This document shows positions 12,091 through 24,100 of a DNA stretch of 64,000 nt, piece by piece. How positions within the stretch are numbered: the stretch's first letter is position 1; each line of letters starts with the position of its first letter. Location: NCBI RefSeq assembly GCF_052857255.1, contig NC_135498.1, positions 87,306,639-87,370,638 on the forward strand, in the 5' to 3' direction. Both the position numbers and the translations under genes were made by a program. The notes under the pieces are model-generated. The model was not told the DNA's origin, searched no databases, and worked only from the letters and a program-made list of their open reading frames with translations. Source of the DNA: Amblyomma americanum (Eukaryota > Arthropoda > Arachnida > Ixodida > Ixodidae).

Positions 12091-14160
12091 TTTAAGCACT
12101 TACTATGGCCTTCTGGGTGGTAACCAACGCCACAAATCCTATATTATTTTCGTATGGGTTTGGTGGTTATTTTTTACGCCATCGTTGTCTTCAGTGGTGA
12201 AATGTAATCAATAAATATAGTAGCACCAAGCTCCCGTAAACAAGCGGTTCGATCATGTGGGCATTTTTGCGTTTTGTTTATGTGAGGACGAGGCGGTTGC
12301 GAAGGAAGGAAAGACCGAAATACTTTCACTCGGAGTAGGCGCCTGAAGCGCGAAGTGACAGAAGAGAATCGCGGGGCAAACGGGGTATAAAGTACTGCCG
12401 GTGCCACGTATGCAAAATTAATCAGACTGCCTCTACCTCTGGGCATGCGATCAGGAGTCTTTTAACGCTGAGATGAGGAGAGCGAGGGTGGTGGTTCCCG
12501 TGGCGCAGATTATACTCGCAGCCCTCTCAAGTCCACTGCTGAGCCATTCATGGCATTCCAGCTGATGTTGAGGACAACCCAACCTTAAAACAAAAGCACA
12601 GGGCAGCGCACGACTGCAGCTATCCCTGCCTGCTGAAAAACTTTACACAATGGTTTTTTTTTCTTTAAGGCACGCATCGCCTTTAGAAGTAGTCTGGCTA
12701 TACCAGGGTCGGCGACTCGTTTACACCGCGGGCACGGTGTTAATGCAGGTGCAAGGAAAAAAGATACCTGTGTCATCTTTGTGAAAATCCAATTCTTCAT
12801 TTTTTTGTTATCAACGGTTACGCTCGGAAATCTTATCTCTGCAAACCTTACCCCACTGTTAGGGTCTGGGGTCTAAGAAAAATCAGCTAATTGCAGCACC
12901 TTTCATGCTTGCGATAAATCTTCCGTGTTCTAAAAATTTTAGGCACTTAGGACATTGAGCGATGCAGATCAAAAATTACAACCGGTTTAATTCAGTTAAA
13001 CGGAATATCGCACAGTAGAGCTTCGTTTTGACAAGGTTATGCTTGTTATGTCTCAATGAATGAGTAATGGCGTCACAATTTCCAAGTCGCGTTGATGACA
13101 AAGTGTCACACACAGACGGAGCGAAAACCGAAACTGCCTTCCCACAAACCAAGGGGTGAAGAGATCCCACGTTGCAGGATTTTCACCCAGACGTTCTTCA
13201 GAATTTCGCTTTAGTTGAGACGCCCTCGCATCGAAAAGCAACTGCCGTTCTTCTTCGGTATATTGCTGACGTCTGTGCACATACTGCCTGCGTGCTTCCA
13301 ATACTTTCTGGTGTTTCCTCCTGCCGCTGTTCTCTTGCCTGTTGTTGTCCCCATCACCACACCCGATGACACTCTTCAACAGAAAACAACAACTTCTTCG
13401 ACTTAGCCTTCATGCTCACCCGAGCAGCAGCGCCTTGACAGCAGATGCTTAAACACGTCTAGAGGCCACTGCGAAGCGAGGCGAGATTCCTCTTCTTTTC
13501 CTTTGGGATATTCCAGGGGTTCTTGTCTACCTCTGCGCGGTAGCCGTGGCGGAGCAGCCTGTGACGTCACCTACGGCCCGAATACTTTCTTATTGGCTGC
13601 ACCTTCTGTGGCGTCATGTAAGGCGCATTCTTCTGATTGGCTCCTCCGTGTCGCAACTGTGCTCCTTCTCTCCCCCGTGTGTGCGTGCGCAGGTGCAAGA
13701 GGTTTGACGGCAATAAATCCGTAAAGTGCGGCTAGTAGTGCCACTGCTCTAAATGGTATCATTGTCTCTTGTTTCTGGAAAACCCGTTAGCGATTTCAAG
13801 AAGAGAATTTAGTGGCGCTGATTGGAGCATACTGATAGAAAACACTGGAGAGTGCACATACACGGTGCATGTGTTTGTGTTGTTCTCTTCCGTCCGTCTG
13901 TTAGCGCTCCGCTGTCGTTCCAGTCAACCATTAGCCAGTTGCCCCTTTTGCACTGAGCGGCTTTTATTCACAAGAACTAAATCAGAACGTAACACGAAGT
14001 TCGTAAACATTTGAAACGCTGCACTGATGGCACAGCAAAAAATTTAATGCGCGAAAGTTTGGATTACACCAAAAACCTTGAATTTATGAAGCATGCTTAG
14101 GTTTTTAAAATTAAGACGGTTCGTACGCTAGCATTCACCCCTCACAAAGTTGGCGTTTAC
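12091..14160. other. Unassigned DNA
   Basis: No exon or transposon domain was recognised. A charged minus-strand open frame (13379-13053; RRQYVHRRQQYTEEERQ) has no firm family. The only notable item is the cluster of CRE/CCAAT-like motifs at 13562-13640. Confidence 0.3.
13555..13645. promoter_or_regulatory. Possible promoter: CRE palindrome with ATTGG boxes
   Basis: TGACGTCA at 13562-13569, ATTGG (inverted CCAAT) at 13592-13596 and 13636-13640, and GCGTCAT at 13611, in a GC-richer stretch. Another ATTGG lies at 13821. This spacing is typical of NF-Y/CREB-type promoters, but no transcript or downstream gene is visible, so the call is weak. Confidence 0.2.
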
Positions 14161-14184
14161 ACACGTCTCTTTAGAAAAGCAGAT

Positions 14185-14300
14185 CGTGTGGTATAAAAGG
14201 ATCACTGCCTTTCGAGCCTCCCTGCGAGTGTCAGCGCTCTTTTAGTCCTAAAGATAAGCCTGTGGTTCAATGTGCCCGAATAGGAACTGACGAGGCGTGC
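14185..14300 (+). promoter_or_regulatory. TATA-box-like promoter, orphan
   Basis: TATAAAAGG at about 14191-14199 with GC-rich downstream sequence. The open frame that follows (14297-14614) has no recognised family. It might be a degraded solo-LTR promoter. At 14477-14498 GCGGACC and GGTCCGC form a short hairpin. Confidence 0.2.
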
Positions 14301-14896
14301 AACTGAGGAGAACCCGAAAACCGTGTGGCTACAAAACGCGCGCTGGCCTCGGTGACTGGGAGGCCGTTATCACCCACAAAAACGTCGCGACGAAGTTTGG
14401 TAGCTCAAGGATCTCTTCTGGCCTGCTCTCCACTTGCTGCTCGCGCATTGTTCATGGTAGAGCAGGTATGTGTCGTCCGCGGACCCTGTACGGTCCGCTA
14501 GATGGCCGCCTGAAGAGCACGTGTGACCATGTAAAGTCTCCGCCTAGACCAAAACATCGAACCGGTTTTGGAACGTCTTCAATGAGTGGGTGGTTTGGTT
14601 CGCACGCCCCGTGAATATTTCTGGGTGCTCTCTCTTCGGCGACTCCGGCCTCCCTCTATGTAATCTGAGGGAACGTGAACCAATGTAGTCTGAGAATGAT
14701 TGCTGACTCCCCTTTTGGTCAATACGTCTGGTAGTGTGTAAAACAAAAAAAATATCCCCTAAATAAAATTATTCACTCGACTGCATTCCTGCCATGGTTG
14801 CAAAGGGTGAAGGCTTGACTAGCGGCATTCGAAAACCAGCCTGTAACATCGTACAGAACACGGCGAATCTGCTTGCAGCTGCATTAAACAGCTGTA

Positions 14897-15174
14897 TTAT
14901 GCAGGTGTAACACTCGTCGGTCGGATCATCATACGCACACTGGGATATGAATAATGGGGAAAGTATGCGGGGTGTCCCGTATTTACCCATACAATGCCAT
15001 CAGCATAGCTATCGTGGTGGCCATTTAGGTTAAGACCATTAAGGTTCGATGAAAAGCAGCTTCTGTACCACCACGCGCCACGAAATGAAATTGCACAGTT
15101 GCCCTCAGCGGAATCATTGTCCTGGTCGTGCGTGGAAAACTTCATTCCATTGCAAGATTCCATACTGTCCCAAC
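14897..15174 (-). CDS. Lectin gene terminal exon: Ca2+ and ligand region
   Basis: 278 bases from acceptor TTTACAG to a TAA stop. It encodes 91 residues after a split glycine codon: GWDSMESCNGMKFST, DQDND, GNCAISFRGAWWYRSC, SNLNGLNLNG and MMIRPT. These match the C-terminal half of ficolins and tachylectins, with the Ca2+-binding acidic cluster and the last disulfide. The cysteine in MESCNG is absent from the paralogous exon at 60600-60329 and might be free for inter-chain bonding (inference). Confidence 0.93.
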
Positions 15175-18100
15175 CTGTAAACGATGACGTAAGCAAAATA
15201 AGAGTCAATATTCTGGACACGTTCATTTCGCGGTGCATAGCAATAAATGGTGCCCAATCCCGTTTTGCAGCTGCATTGCAGCAACCGACTGAGAGGCGGC
15301 GATGGATAAAAGTGCACCAGGTTGCTGTAAATATGGGACAGGAAAGCCATCGTAATCGAGTATCCCCCAAAAAATTTCACGAGAAGCATTTAAAACACAG
15401 TTCCAAATCAGTATATCAGTAAAATAAAAGACTAGCAGTCGTAACGCACGCCACTCTGTTTTCGTTAAAATCTTTTCCGAAAGATGCTCAGGGAAGAATA
15501 TCGAAGTACTATCTCAGGAAAAAGCAAAGCAGCACCCAGAGCGGATAATTACGGACTACATATTCTATCTTGCACCGTTCGATCAGGCGTTCATGCTCGT
15601 ACCACCAGAGCACTGCAGGTGCTCGTCTCAACCCTTATGCCTGCGTATGTGTGCATGTGTGTTTATGCCCGGGTGCAGGCTCCATAACTTCTACAGTTTG
15701 TTTGTGCGTGTGTTTAAGCGAAGAGCGGTGCACGAGCGCAACACGATGCTCGGTTGTTTCCTACAACGCACGTGACCGCTTCAGGAGGCCAGCGCTTCAC
15801 CGTCAGGCGCCATGCCCTTAAAAATGCTCTATAGAGAGTCAATAGACTTCTTACAGCCTCTATTGCCTTCCTATCGATATTTCTTTTTTCTATTCATAGT
15901 CTACAGGCTGTCTACAGACAAAAGTCTACTAAACGTGTGTGGCCATATATTAATAGGATGTCTATAGACTGTCTATAGGATTTGTATTGCCTTTAGACTG
16001 TCCTCTAGGATTTGTTCATTTAGAGTCTATAGACTTTACAGACAGAAGACTCTGGACAGTCTGTAGATAGCATAAATAAATTTTGTAAGAGACGGCCTCT
16101 GCTTCTGCATCCTGAAAAAGTCGCCTTTCAGCTCTTGTCCGGAGCCGACAATCTTCATCTAGCTCTACCACCATGTGTCCTGTTATACAACTAATAACAG
16201 GACACATGGTCCCTTGCACAAACTAACCAGAATGTATTAGTTTGCTGAAGAAAGTCCTCTTAGCCTGCTGTTTTTTACTTGCGCCAAAAGGCACTTGTTA
16301 ACAAGAACAATGGGATAGATATCGACTGTTTAAAATTCGTTTGTTGAGTAAAGTATACTCTTCACTCTGAATATAAATAATTATCGCAATCGTTTTCCAC
16401 AGCAAATGTTTTCATAGTTGACATCGTTTTCCACAGAAAGAAAAACTAAACTCTTTGAGCCTCTCCGGAACGACTGTGGGAAATGATTTCCGACGTTTTC
16501 TTTGTTTAGTAAATATAATTGCTCTGATTTGGTAAAAACCTAAAAAGACCACCCCAACTGGCTTGACATACTGTTTCTTCAGTCTGCAAGATTTTTTGTG
16601 TTTTACCTCGTTAAAAACGAGATGTCGACCTGGGCTTGTTAATGACAGATCACAATAAAACACAAGCGTCCGTGGTAAGAAACGACATGATTCCTGTCTC
16701 TCGTCCTATACACGTGCCCGTCCCACGATCCGGATAATTTTCAGACTAAGAGTGTGCACAAGGTGGCTTGCTCCGGGCATTTTAGCCACAGTACTGTTGC
16801 CTTCTTTATCTATAAACCTTTGCTTGTTTGGTGAAATCAACAATTGTTAACTCTGTCAAGGATACCCGAAACATTTCTATTTACTTCTGAGTAAGCAGAG
16901 AAAGTTGGAGCACTGTTATAACAGTGCCAGGCTTCTTAACTCGTCGTTGCCAGTTAATCCAGAGCGCATATTTCTCATGTCTCGTTTTTGAACAAAACTA
17001 TGAAGTGTGCCCTGATAGTGTTTCCTTTGCGCATGCATGGACACACTCTAGTGTATAACGCCTGAGAGCCGGCCTCTACTGGTATCAAAGCGGAAGTATG
17101 CCATACCTGCTGCATGCTATGAGGAAAGCATGCGCTAGGAGAGAAGCCAGGCTAATACGAGCGCTTTAGTCGAAAAGCACGTGTAAAATCTGTGTCGCCT
17201 ATGGTGTATAATACAAATCTTTAGTTGATCCTTGTGCTTCACTGCCTGCCAAATTACCGCCAGATTTAATCAACGCAGTTGTTGGCATTGTCGCACTAAT
17301 TGTAAGCTCACTGATGCAGGATCAAGTGCCCTCTGCGTAATCTTCCGTGACCTGAATGCCAGATCACAGGGAGATAAAGGGGGACATGTCTACAACTGTT
17401 GCGTGGGCGCACAGGGTTGGTGGACTGGACACGCCCTTTAATTTTTTTCTTCAACTCTCTTTTTTCGGCACGCTGCACCGACAGTGGCCAAGTCAGACAT
17501 AGTCATTTTTTTTTATTTAGGGGACAGAGGAACGGCCAAAAATCTTTCAGCAAAGACAGGTGCAAATGTAGTCGTTAAATGCAACCCTGCTTTATTATAA
17601 TATCTGGCCGTTTTGCTACCCTTTAAGGCGAGTACTGTAATCCTATGTGTGACGAATTACCAAAGCAACATAGCTTGAACTGCATGTCTTGGCATTTTGG
17701 CACACTTTATCACTTGCAGGACACTTTCAGTGTGACAAAGTGCAAGAAGTTCCGTTTTTACACAGCAGAAACTATCTCACCTGTGGGACCGAGAAATTCG
17801 CCTAGTTTCATTTCAAACAGTTCTTCCTCGCTGCCAACGCCGACACTCTCGTAATCCACTGCTTGGCTGTCTTTTGTGCTATTAATCAGCACCACACGGA
17901 GAGTCATGGTTTCTTTCCCGGATGTAAGAGCGTGCAGAGCGCGATTTCCTGTACCAAAACCCAAAAAGGCAGTCGATTAAATTGCGCACAAAATTGGTGT
18001 AACTATGTCAGGTCGCTGCAGTGAACTGGGAGCATCTATATGCAGGGCCATTCACTCTATTTGCATGTAATAAGGAATAATTACTCAATGGCATCCAGCC

Positions 18101-21100
18101 AAGCGCAGTCATACGGCTAGAAAAGAAAGATGTGCATTTTTCTCACAAACATCGCAGTTTAAGAAAAATTCGTCCTGGTTCGGGATACGAACCGAAGACC
18201 ATTGCTTCACCGGAGCAGTTGCTCTACCAGCGACATTCTATCGGCACGTAATAATCAAAAGTGGAAACGATTCACAAAACAAGCAAATTAACATCTAAGT
18301 AATAATGCCGGCAGTTGTGGTTAAGTACTCCAATGCCATCTTGACAAAAGCAGTATATTGTAACAGGGAAAAAACTTTTTTGGGGGAATTTAACGTCTCA
18401 ATGCGACTATGGCTATGAGGGACGCCGTAGTGGAGGGCTGCGGAGATTTCGATCACCTGGTGTTTTTTAACGTGCACTGACATCGCACTGTACACAGGCC
18501 TCTAGAATTTCACCGCCATACAAATTCTACCCCCGACCTGGGATCGAACCCGCGTCTTTCGGGTCGGCAGCGGTGCGCCACAGCCAGTGAGCCACCGTGG
18601 CAGCGAAAAAGCACTTGTGGTTTAGCATGACCGGTTTACCCAAATATACTGGGGACTTTCCCCTCTTAATGTATGGGGTATAACTGTGTTGCTAATACTG
18701 AAGTGGCGTCAGCCAGGTGTCACAATAACTTGTCACAAAGAAAAATTGTCGCTAGTTTGCCCCTGCTTATGTTTTAATAGGTTGAGAAGGTAATGAAACA
18801 GTATTGCAGTATGCTAATCCGGATGACCTCGTATTGGGCCCCTCTTTTCACCTTTTCTTTCTGGCACTATAGTAACCTAAATCAGAGGCCGTGGCCTTGT
18901 TATGACTGTCTGCAAGATAAACAGAGCCATCACTTTTCGTAAAGCACGACTTTTGCACCCCTAGATTACTCTATATTTTTGCTTCTCTTCCCGACTGAGT
19001 TCTATGCGTCGTGACCGAAATAACTATTTAGCCACGTATGCATTCATTTGTGCCCAATATTGCATCGCGGAATTTTTAAAGTTGTCTTTCATCTTTTCTG
19101 TGCCTTATTGCCAAAAGGAATGGTTTTCTTCATAACCTTCTTTGCCAATTGCACTGACCGTGACGTCAAATCTGCCCCTTTTTTTCTTCATTGAAATACT
19201 AAACTGATAGCTCCGATATTGTGCTCCTTCAATATTATTAGAAACGTGAATAAAGTTCTCCGTATGTCTGTATTGCCTGGTTTACCCTCAGTATTCTTCC
19301 ATATCATCTTATCTAGGTGGGAAGCAGAGACAAAGCCTTTTAATAATGCGAGCCCAGATCCAAGAAAATTAAATTCGGTGCCTTGTTTCGTTATTTTGTT
19401 GGCACAGACCTGAGTGCACATCATTTATACTCAACGGGCGGCGGATTCGCGAAGCGGCGGCAATTCAACACAAGGAAAATAGGCTACAGGTAAACTAGGT
19501 TAAAGGTAAACCTCTGGGTTCTATTCTAACAGCGTTTTGCATAATTTCAAAAGCGAGTTTTTTCCATCCCGGTGGACATTGAAAATGGCCTGCAGAGCAT
19601 GAACCGCAAATAAATTTATCGGCTCAGGCAGCCGATACCAGAAGTTGACGTGAATCATAACCAACTGGTTGCGGAGACATTGCTAGGCCTATATTTGCGC
19701 CCATTTTCAGCGATATGTTGTCTCCAATAAATAAAAGCTATTATCAAGGCAAAGAATTCAGCGTTATTTAGATCTTTTGCAGGCTTTCCGGTTCCGCTCT
19801 TCCACGTCAATGATCATCAGAAGCAGCAGAACCTCGGCTGCCCCTGCCACTCAATTGCTCATCACAGAATTCTGATGGTGGCTCGATGCTTTGTTCCAAA
19901 AAGGCTCGTTTCATCACTAAACTAGAGAAATGGCGGCTAACGACTAGTTTCCAGTTTTTATCTATGCTGCTAAGCCAGATTTACAAAGTGACGTTACCGA
20001 TCCAGTATTCTTGAGCCGGATCGCCGAAACCACGAGCATACTCGGTCCAGTTCCTGTAAAAGTAGTACGCGTTGTTTCCATACTGCCCTCTTCTCTGGAT
20101 TACCTGAGAAACAAGAGGGGGGTTCATTATTAGCTGCATACTGCACATAGAAGTGCGTATCACGCTTTTTTTAAGTAAAATACAGCGCAGCGACGACGGA
20201 CAAAAACGAAAAAAGAAGACGAACAAGCTGTTCCATATAATAGGGAGTCTAAAAAAATATGAAGAATAGAGGTGGGAAGAAGACGACGTGGATAAGCCGA
20301 AGACTAAAGAAGATGAAGAACCATGGTATATGGGGAGTGTAAAAACGGCACAAGGGACAAAGAAAGACGGACAACACAGGCGCTAACTTCCGACTGAAAG
20401 AAACATAGGCGACCAAAACGAACGTGGACCGTGAGGGGAACCAGGCGCATGCGCTCGGAAAGATAAAGAAAACCAGGTGAACGAGGAACAACGGACATGC
20501 ACGACTCAGTTAATCTTTAAGAAGGCCAGCTCTCTTTTCGACAGGGAGATAGACGGCTTGCTGACACATTTGTCTTGCAAGGCAGCGATGCGAGCTGCTT
20601 CTATAATCTCGCGAGTTAACTGATCCCGGTGTCTGGCGACGATCGAGCACTTGTCCAGATATGGCGCACAACCACATTCCTTACAGTGTAAAGCCAGATT
20701 GCTGCCAGTAAATGTTCTCAAATTATTACTGTATTCCCGAAGTCTCATTTAAGCACCGACCAGACTGACCAACATACCGTTTGCCACAAGAGAGAGGGAT
20801 GTCGTAAACAATGCCTTCAGTGCATTTCACGAATTTCTGTCTGTGCTGAATGGTGCACTGCATCTTTTGGTGACGTTTATCGGCGGGCAAAGTTTTTTTT
20901 TTGGATAGCGCTCTTAGTTTGTCAGGGGCAGAAAAACGACACGAACATTAGCTTCTGTTTCAATTTTCTTGAGGTTATGGGACAGGCAATAGATGTAAGG
21001 AATAACAGCAATTTTCTCCTTTCTTTCCGAGGGCCCGGACGGTAGTAGACTCTCCTGGCGCTTCTTCTTCAGTATTCGTTCGGCGATTGAAACACAAATA

Positions 21101-24100
21101 TCAGCTGGGTAGCCTGCATCATGGAACCTTGCGATTTGTTCGTGAAAGCTCTCGCTTATGAGATGGGGGCATGACTTTTCAAGAGCGTTGTTCAAGCATG
21201 AATTAATAATGCCTCTTTTAACGAGTTTTGAATGGGCAGATGTGTAGGGAAGTAAAGGTTTGTTGGCTCGAGGTAAATAGCTCCAACACACGTGGTTTTC
21301 TAGGAATTTAAACCGGATATCGAGGAAGCAAATTTTGTTGTTGGTAGGCATTTCGTTAGTCAATAGCAGCGGTGAAAAACACTCTTGTACATTAGCTAAA
21401 ATACCGGATGCAACCTGCTCTAAGCACGATGGCGTACATTCAACCAGAAAAAGGAAATCGTCAACAAAACGGAAAATCCTGACTACATGAAGGCTGGCAA
21501 GCCTCTCTTGGAGACTCCTGTCAAGATGAGCCAAATACAGGTCACTAAGTACAGGGGCCAGACAAGGCCCAATGCATATTTCCTGTTTCTGAATGTGAGC
21601 ATCGCCTTTCCAGTTGATGAAAGTGGAGCGGAGACAAAAGTTTAGCAATTATAAAAAATCTTTCTTTCTCTTTCTTTGTCCCTTGTGCCGTTTTTGCGCT
21701 CCCCACATACCATGGATCATCGTTACCGACTCGCTCAAGTTTCCACCCTTGTGAAGATGAACAAGAAGCATTCGGTGAGGTGGAGAGAGATGATTGGTGG
21801 AGAAGAGAAGGAGAAGACGACGACAAGGATTACGTGTACTAACGCCAAGGCTATAAAAGGGCGAGGAAGAGCGAGGCCCGGGAGTGAAGAACAGAGAAGC
21901 GGAGGATCCGGCGGGTCAGGGACGCTTCGGCTGGAAGAGAGCGGCGCCGGCTACTTCTCCGGTGAGCTCGCGTTCTGCGGCTTCGCATCGTGGAGTTCCT
22001 GCCGTTCCTGAGCCCGTTCCGGGAAGTTCACTGAGGACACTACCACCTGTTACGGCCAGGGGTGTATCCAGCATAGTTGCCACCTATAGGGGTGGTGCCC
22101 CCCGCGCCAACAACACCGACATCACGTCCACGGGCGCTTGGGCCGGGAGCTTATGCGACGCAGCCAGCGACGGCAGCCCAAACACGTCGAACGCCTCCAC
22201 GCCGGCTACTGGACCCATACAACGCCGCAGCCGCACCGAACCAACCGTGAGCACGAACGCCGACCGCTAATAGTAGAACGCCAGTAGTAGACGCTGGTAG
22301 CAGTGTTCCCGGGTCGTGTGTATTTATAGTCTGTGTTTTGTGTTAGTTTTGTCAGTTTTGTGTGCTAGTGTGTGTGTCACATAGGGTGCATTAAAGATGC
22401 GTCTGTGTGGGTAGAACTGTCGCCTAGTCCATCCTTTCGAACCTAGTGTCCTCCGGGGAGATCCGTGACAAAGATAAGTGGCGAGCCTGTGCCAGGATTC
22501 AATTGCTTTTTCTTTTTGCTTTGTCTCGAATTTTTAGGATCTCTCGACGGCAGAATGTATTTATTTGGCAAAAACGTTAGAACTGGCGCTCAAGCTAGGG
22601 TTAAACAAGGAAGAGGCGATGCGTCTCTGTGAGGAGGAGGGAAGGAGGCAGAAAGAGGAGGCAGATAGGCAGAGAAAGGAAAGGGCGCAAGCACGCGCAG
22701 ACGCTCGCGAGGCAGAAGAGCGAGAAACGAGCTCGCGAGGCAGCAGAGCAAGAAGCTAGAAGAGCTCGCGAGGCAGAACAGGAGAAAATAAGGATAAAAC
22801 GGGAGAAGGAGTTTATTTTGTGGAAACAGGCGCATGTCGCGGGGGGATATCAGGAGATAACGGACAGTGATCAGCATTCCTTAACGGACACAGAATCTCC
22901 TAGACAGGCTAGAGTTTGTCCAAGAAAGCTGATGGCTCCTTTTGATGACAAGAGAGATGCTTTGGACGCATATCTGCAACGATTCGAGTGGATAGCTCAG
23001 GGGCGAATTTGGGGCAAAGCTCTGCGGCAAGGTGGGATACCGTGCAGTTCACTGTCGGACTAGTAGTGTTGCCCAAAAGAAACAGGTTGTGTGTCAAGGT
23101 TGTAAGAGGAGGTGTCATACTATGGATGACTGCCGATACAGAACGCAGGATCGAGCCGCATGCGTTGTCGACTCTCGGGCAGAGCTTGTCACACCTCCTG
23201 AAGTTCCACAGCTAAAAGAAAGCAAACGCAGCTGGGAAATGGAGTGGTGAATGGAACACCCAAGTCGAAAGGAGCAATGCCGCTGATGGTTGGACAAACA
23301 GGGGACCGTCCTATATTAGTTCTTAGGGACAGCGGAGCCAACACAGTTTTGGTTCGGAGAAGCCTGGTGAAGGACGACGATCTTACAGGGGAAGCGTCGG
23401 CCGTCAGTTTTGTAGATAGCACAGTAAGGTACCTTCCCGAAGCCAGGATTATATTGTCCACGCCATATTATAATGGACAGGCACTGGCCAAATAGTAGAG
23501 CAGCCCATCTACGATCTCATCCTGGGAAACATTACTGGAGCAAGAAGTGTCCAGGACCCCGATCCCGAGTGGAGGATGCTCGACGTTGAAGAACGCTTAG
23601 AGGAGAAAAGGCCCGCGACAGCTCAGACGGGTGCAGTCAGTTTATCGTCGCCAGTGGAGGCAAGAGCTCAAGCGACAGCCCGAGCAACGCAGCGCCCGCA
23701 CTCTACTCCTGTTACGATGTGCCTGAGCGTAACACTGGGCGAAATTGCAATTATGCAAAGAGAAGACGCTAGTTTGAAGGCCTGCTTCGAAAGAGTAGGA
23801 GAAAAAGTGAAAAGAATGAAGAGTCGTGCGTCGCTCGAATATCATTTGGTAAATGGACTTCTGTACAGGGAATGCATATTTAGTTCAAAAGGCGGGTCCA
23901 ACTGCTGGTGTTACCGAAAGGTATGAGGGAGACCGTGTTACGCTTAGGACATGACGCCATTATGGCCGGACACCAGGAGGTTCAAAAAACGGTGTTTAGG
24001 ATCACCGAGGAGTTCTTTTGGCCGGCTGTTCAAAGTGACGTTAAGTGCTTTGTTCGCTCATGTGACATGTGCCAGCACACAGTTCTGAAGGGAAGACCTG

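Larger units (their letters stand above)
20321..21755 (-). mobile_element. Penelope-like element inserted in the 5' LTR
   Basis: Terminal inverted repeats of ~45 bp: 20321 begins CCATGGTATATGGGGAGTG, and 21715 read on the minus strand begins CCATGGTATGTGGGGAGCG; both continue with CAAAAACGGCACAAGGGAC after small differences. Inside, on the minus strand, are the C-terminal half of a PLE reverse transcriptase and a GIY-YIG endonuclease. The N-terminal half of the RT is missing. The right edge beyond 21715 is approximate. Confidence 0.87.
20229..22470 (+). repeat. 5' LTR, interrupted by a PLE
   Basis: The LTR occupies 20229-20320 and resumes near 21756, running to 22470. Compared with the 3' LTR, the shared sequence ...GAAGATGAAGAA|GCATTCGG is broken at 20320 and restarts as GAAGATGAACAAGAAGCATTCGG, so GAAGATGAA is present on both sides of the PLE. 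A TATA box (TATAAAAGG) is near 21852. Confidence 0.88.

Noticed and set aside
13053..13379. Charged minus-strand open frame (RRQYVHRRQQYTEEERQ)
   Set aside because: Resembles low-complexity charged regions of several transposon proteins, but too short and without a defining domain.
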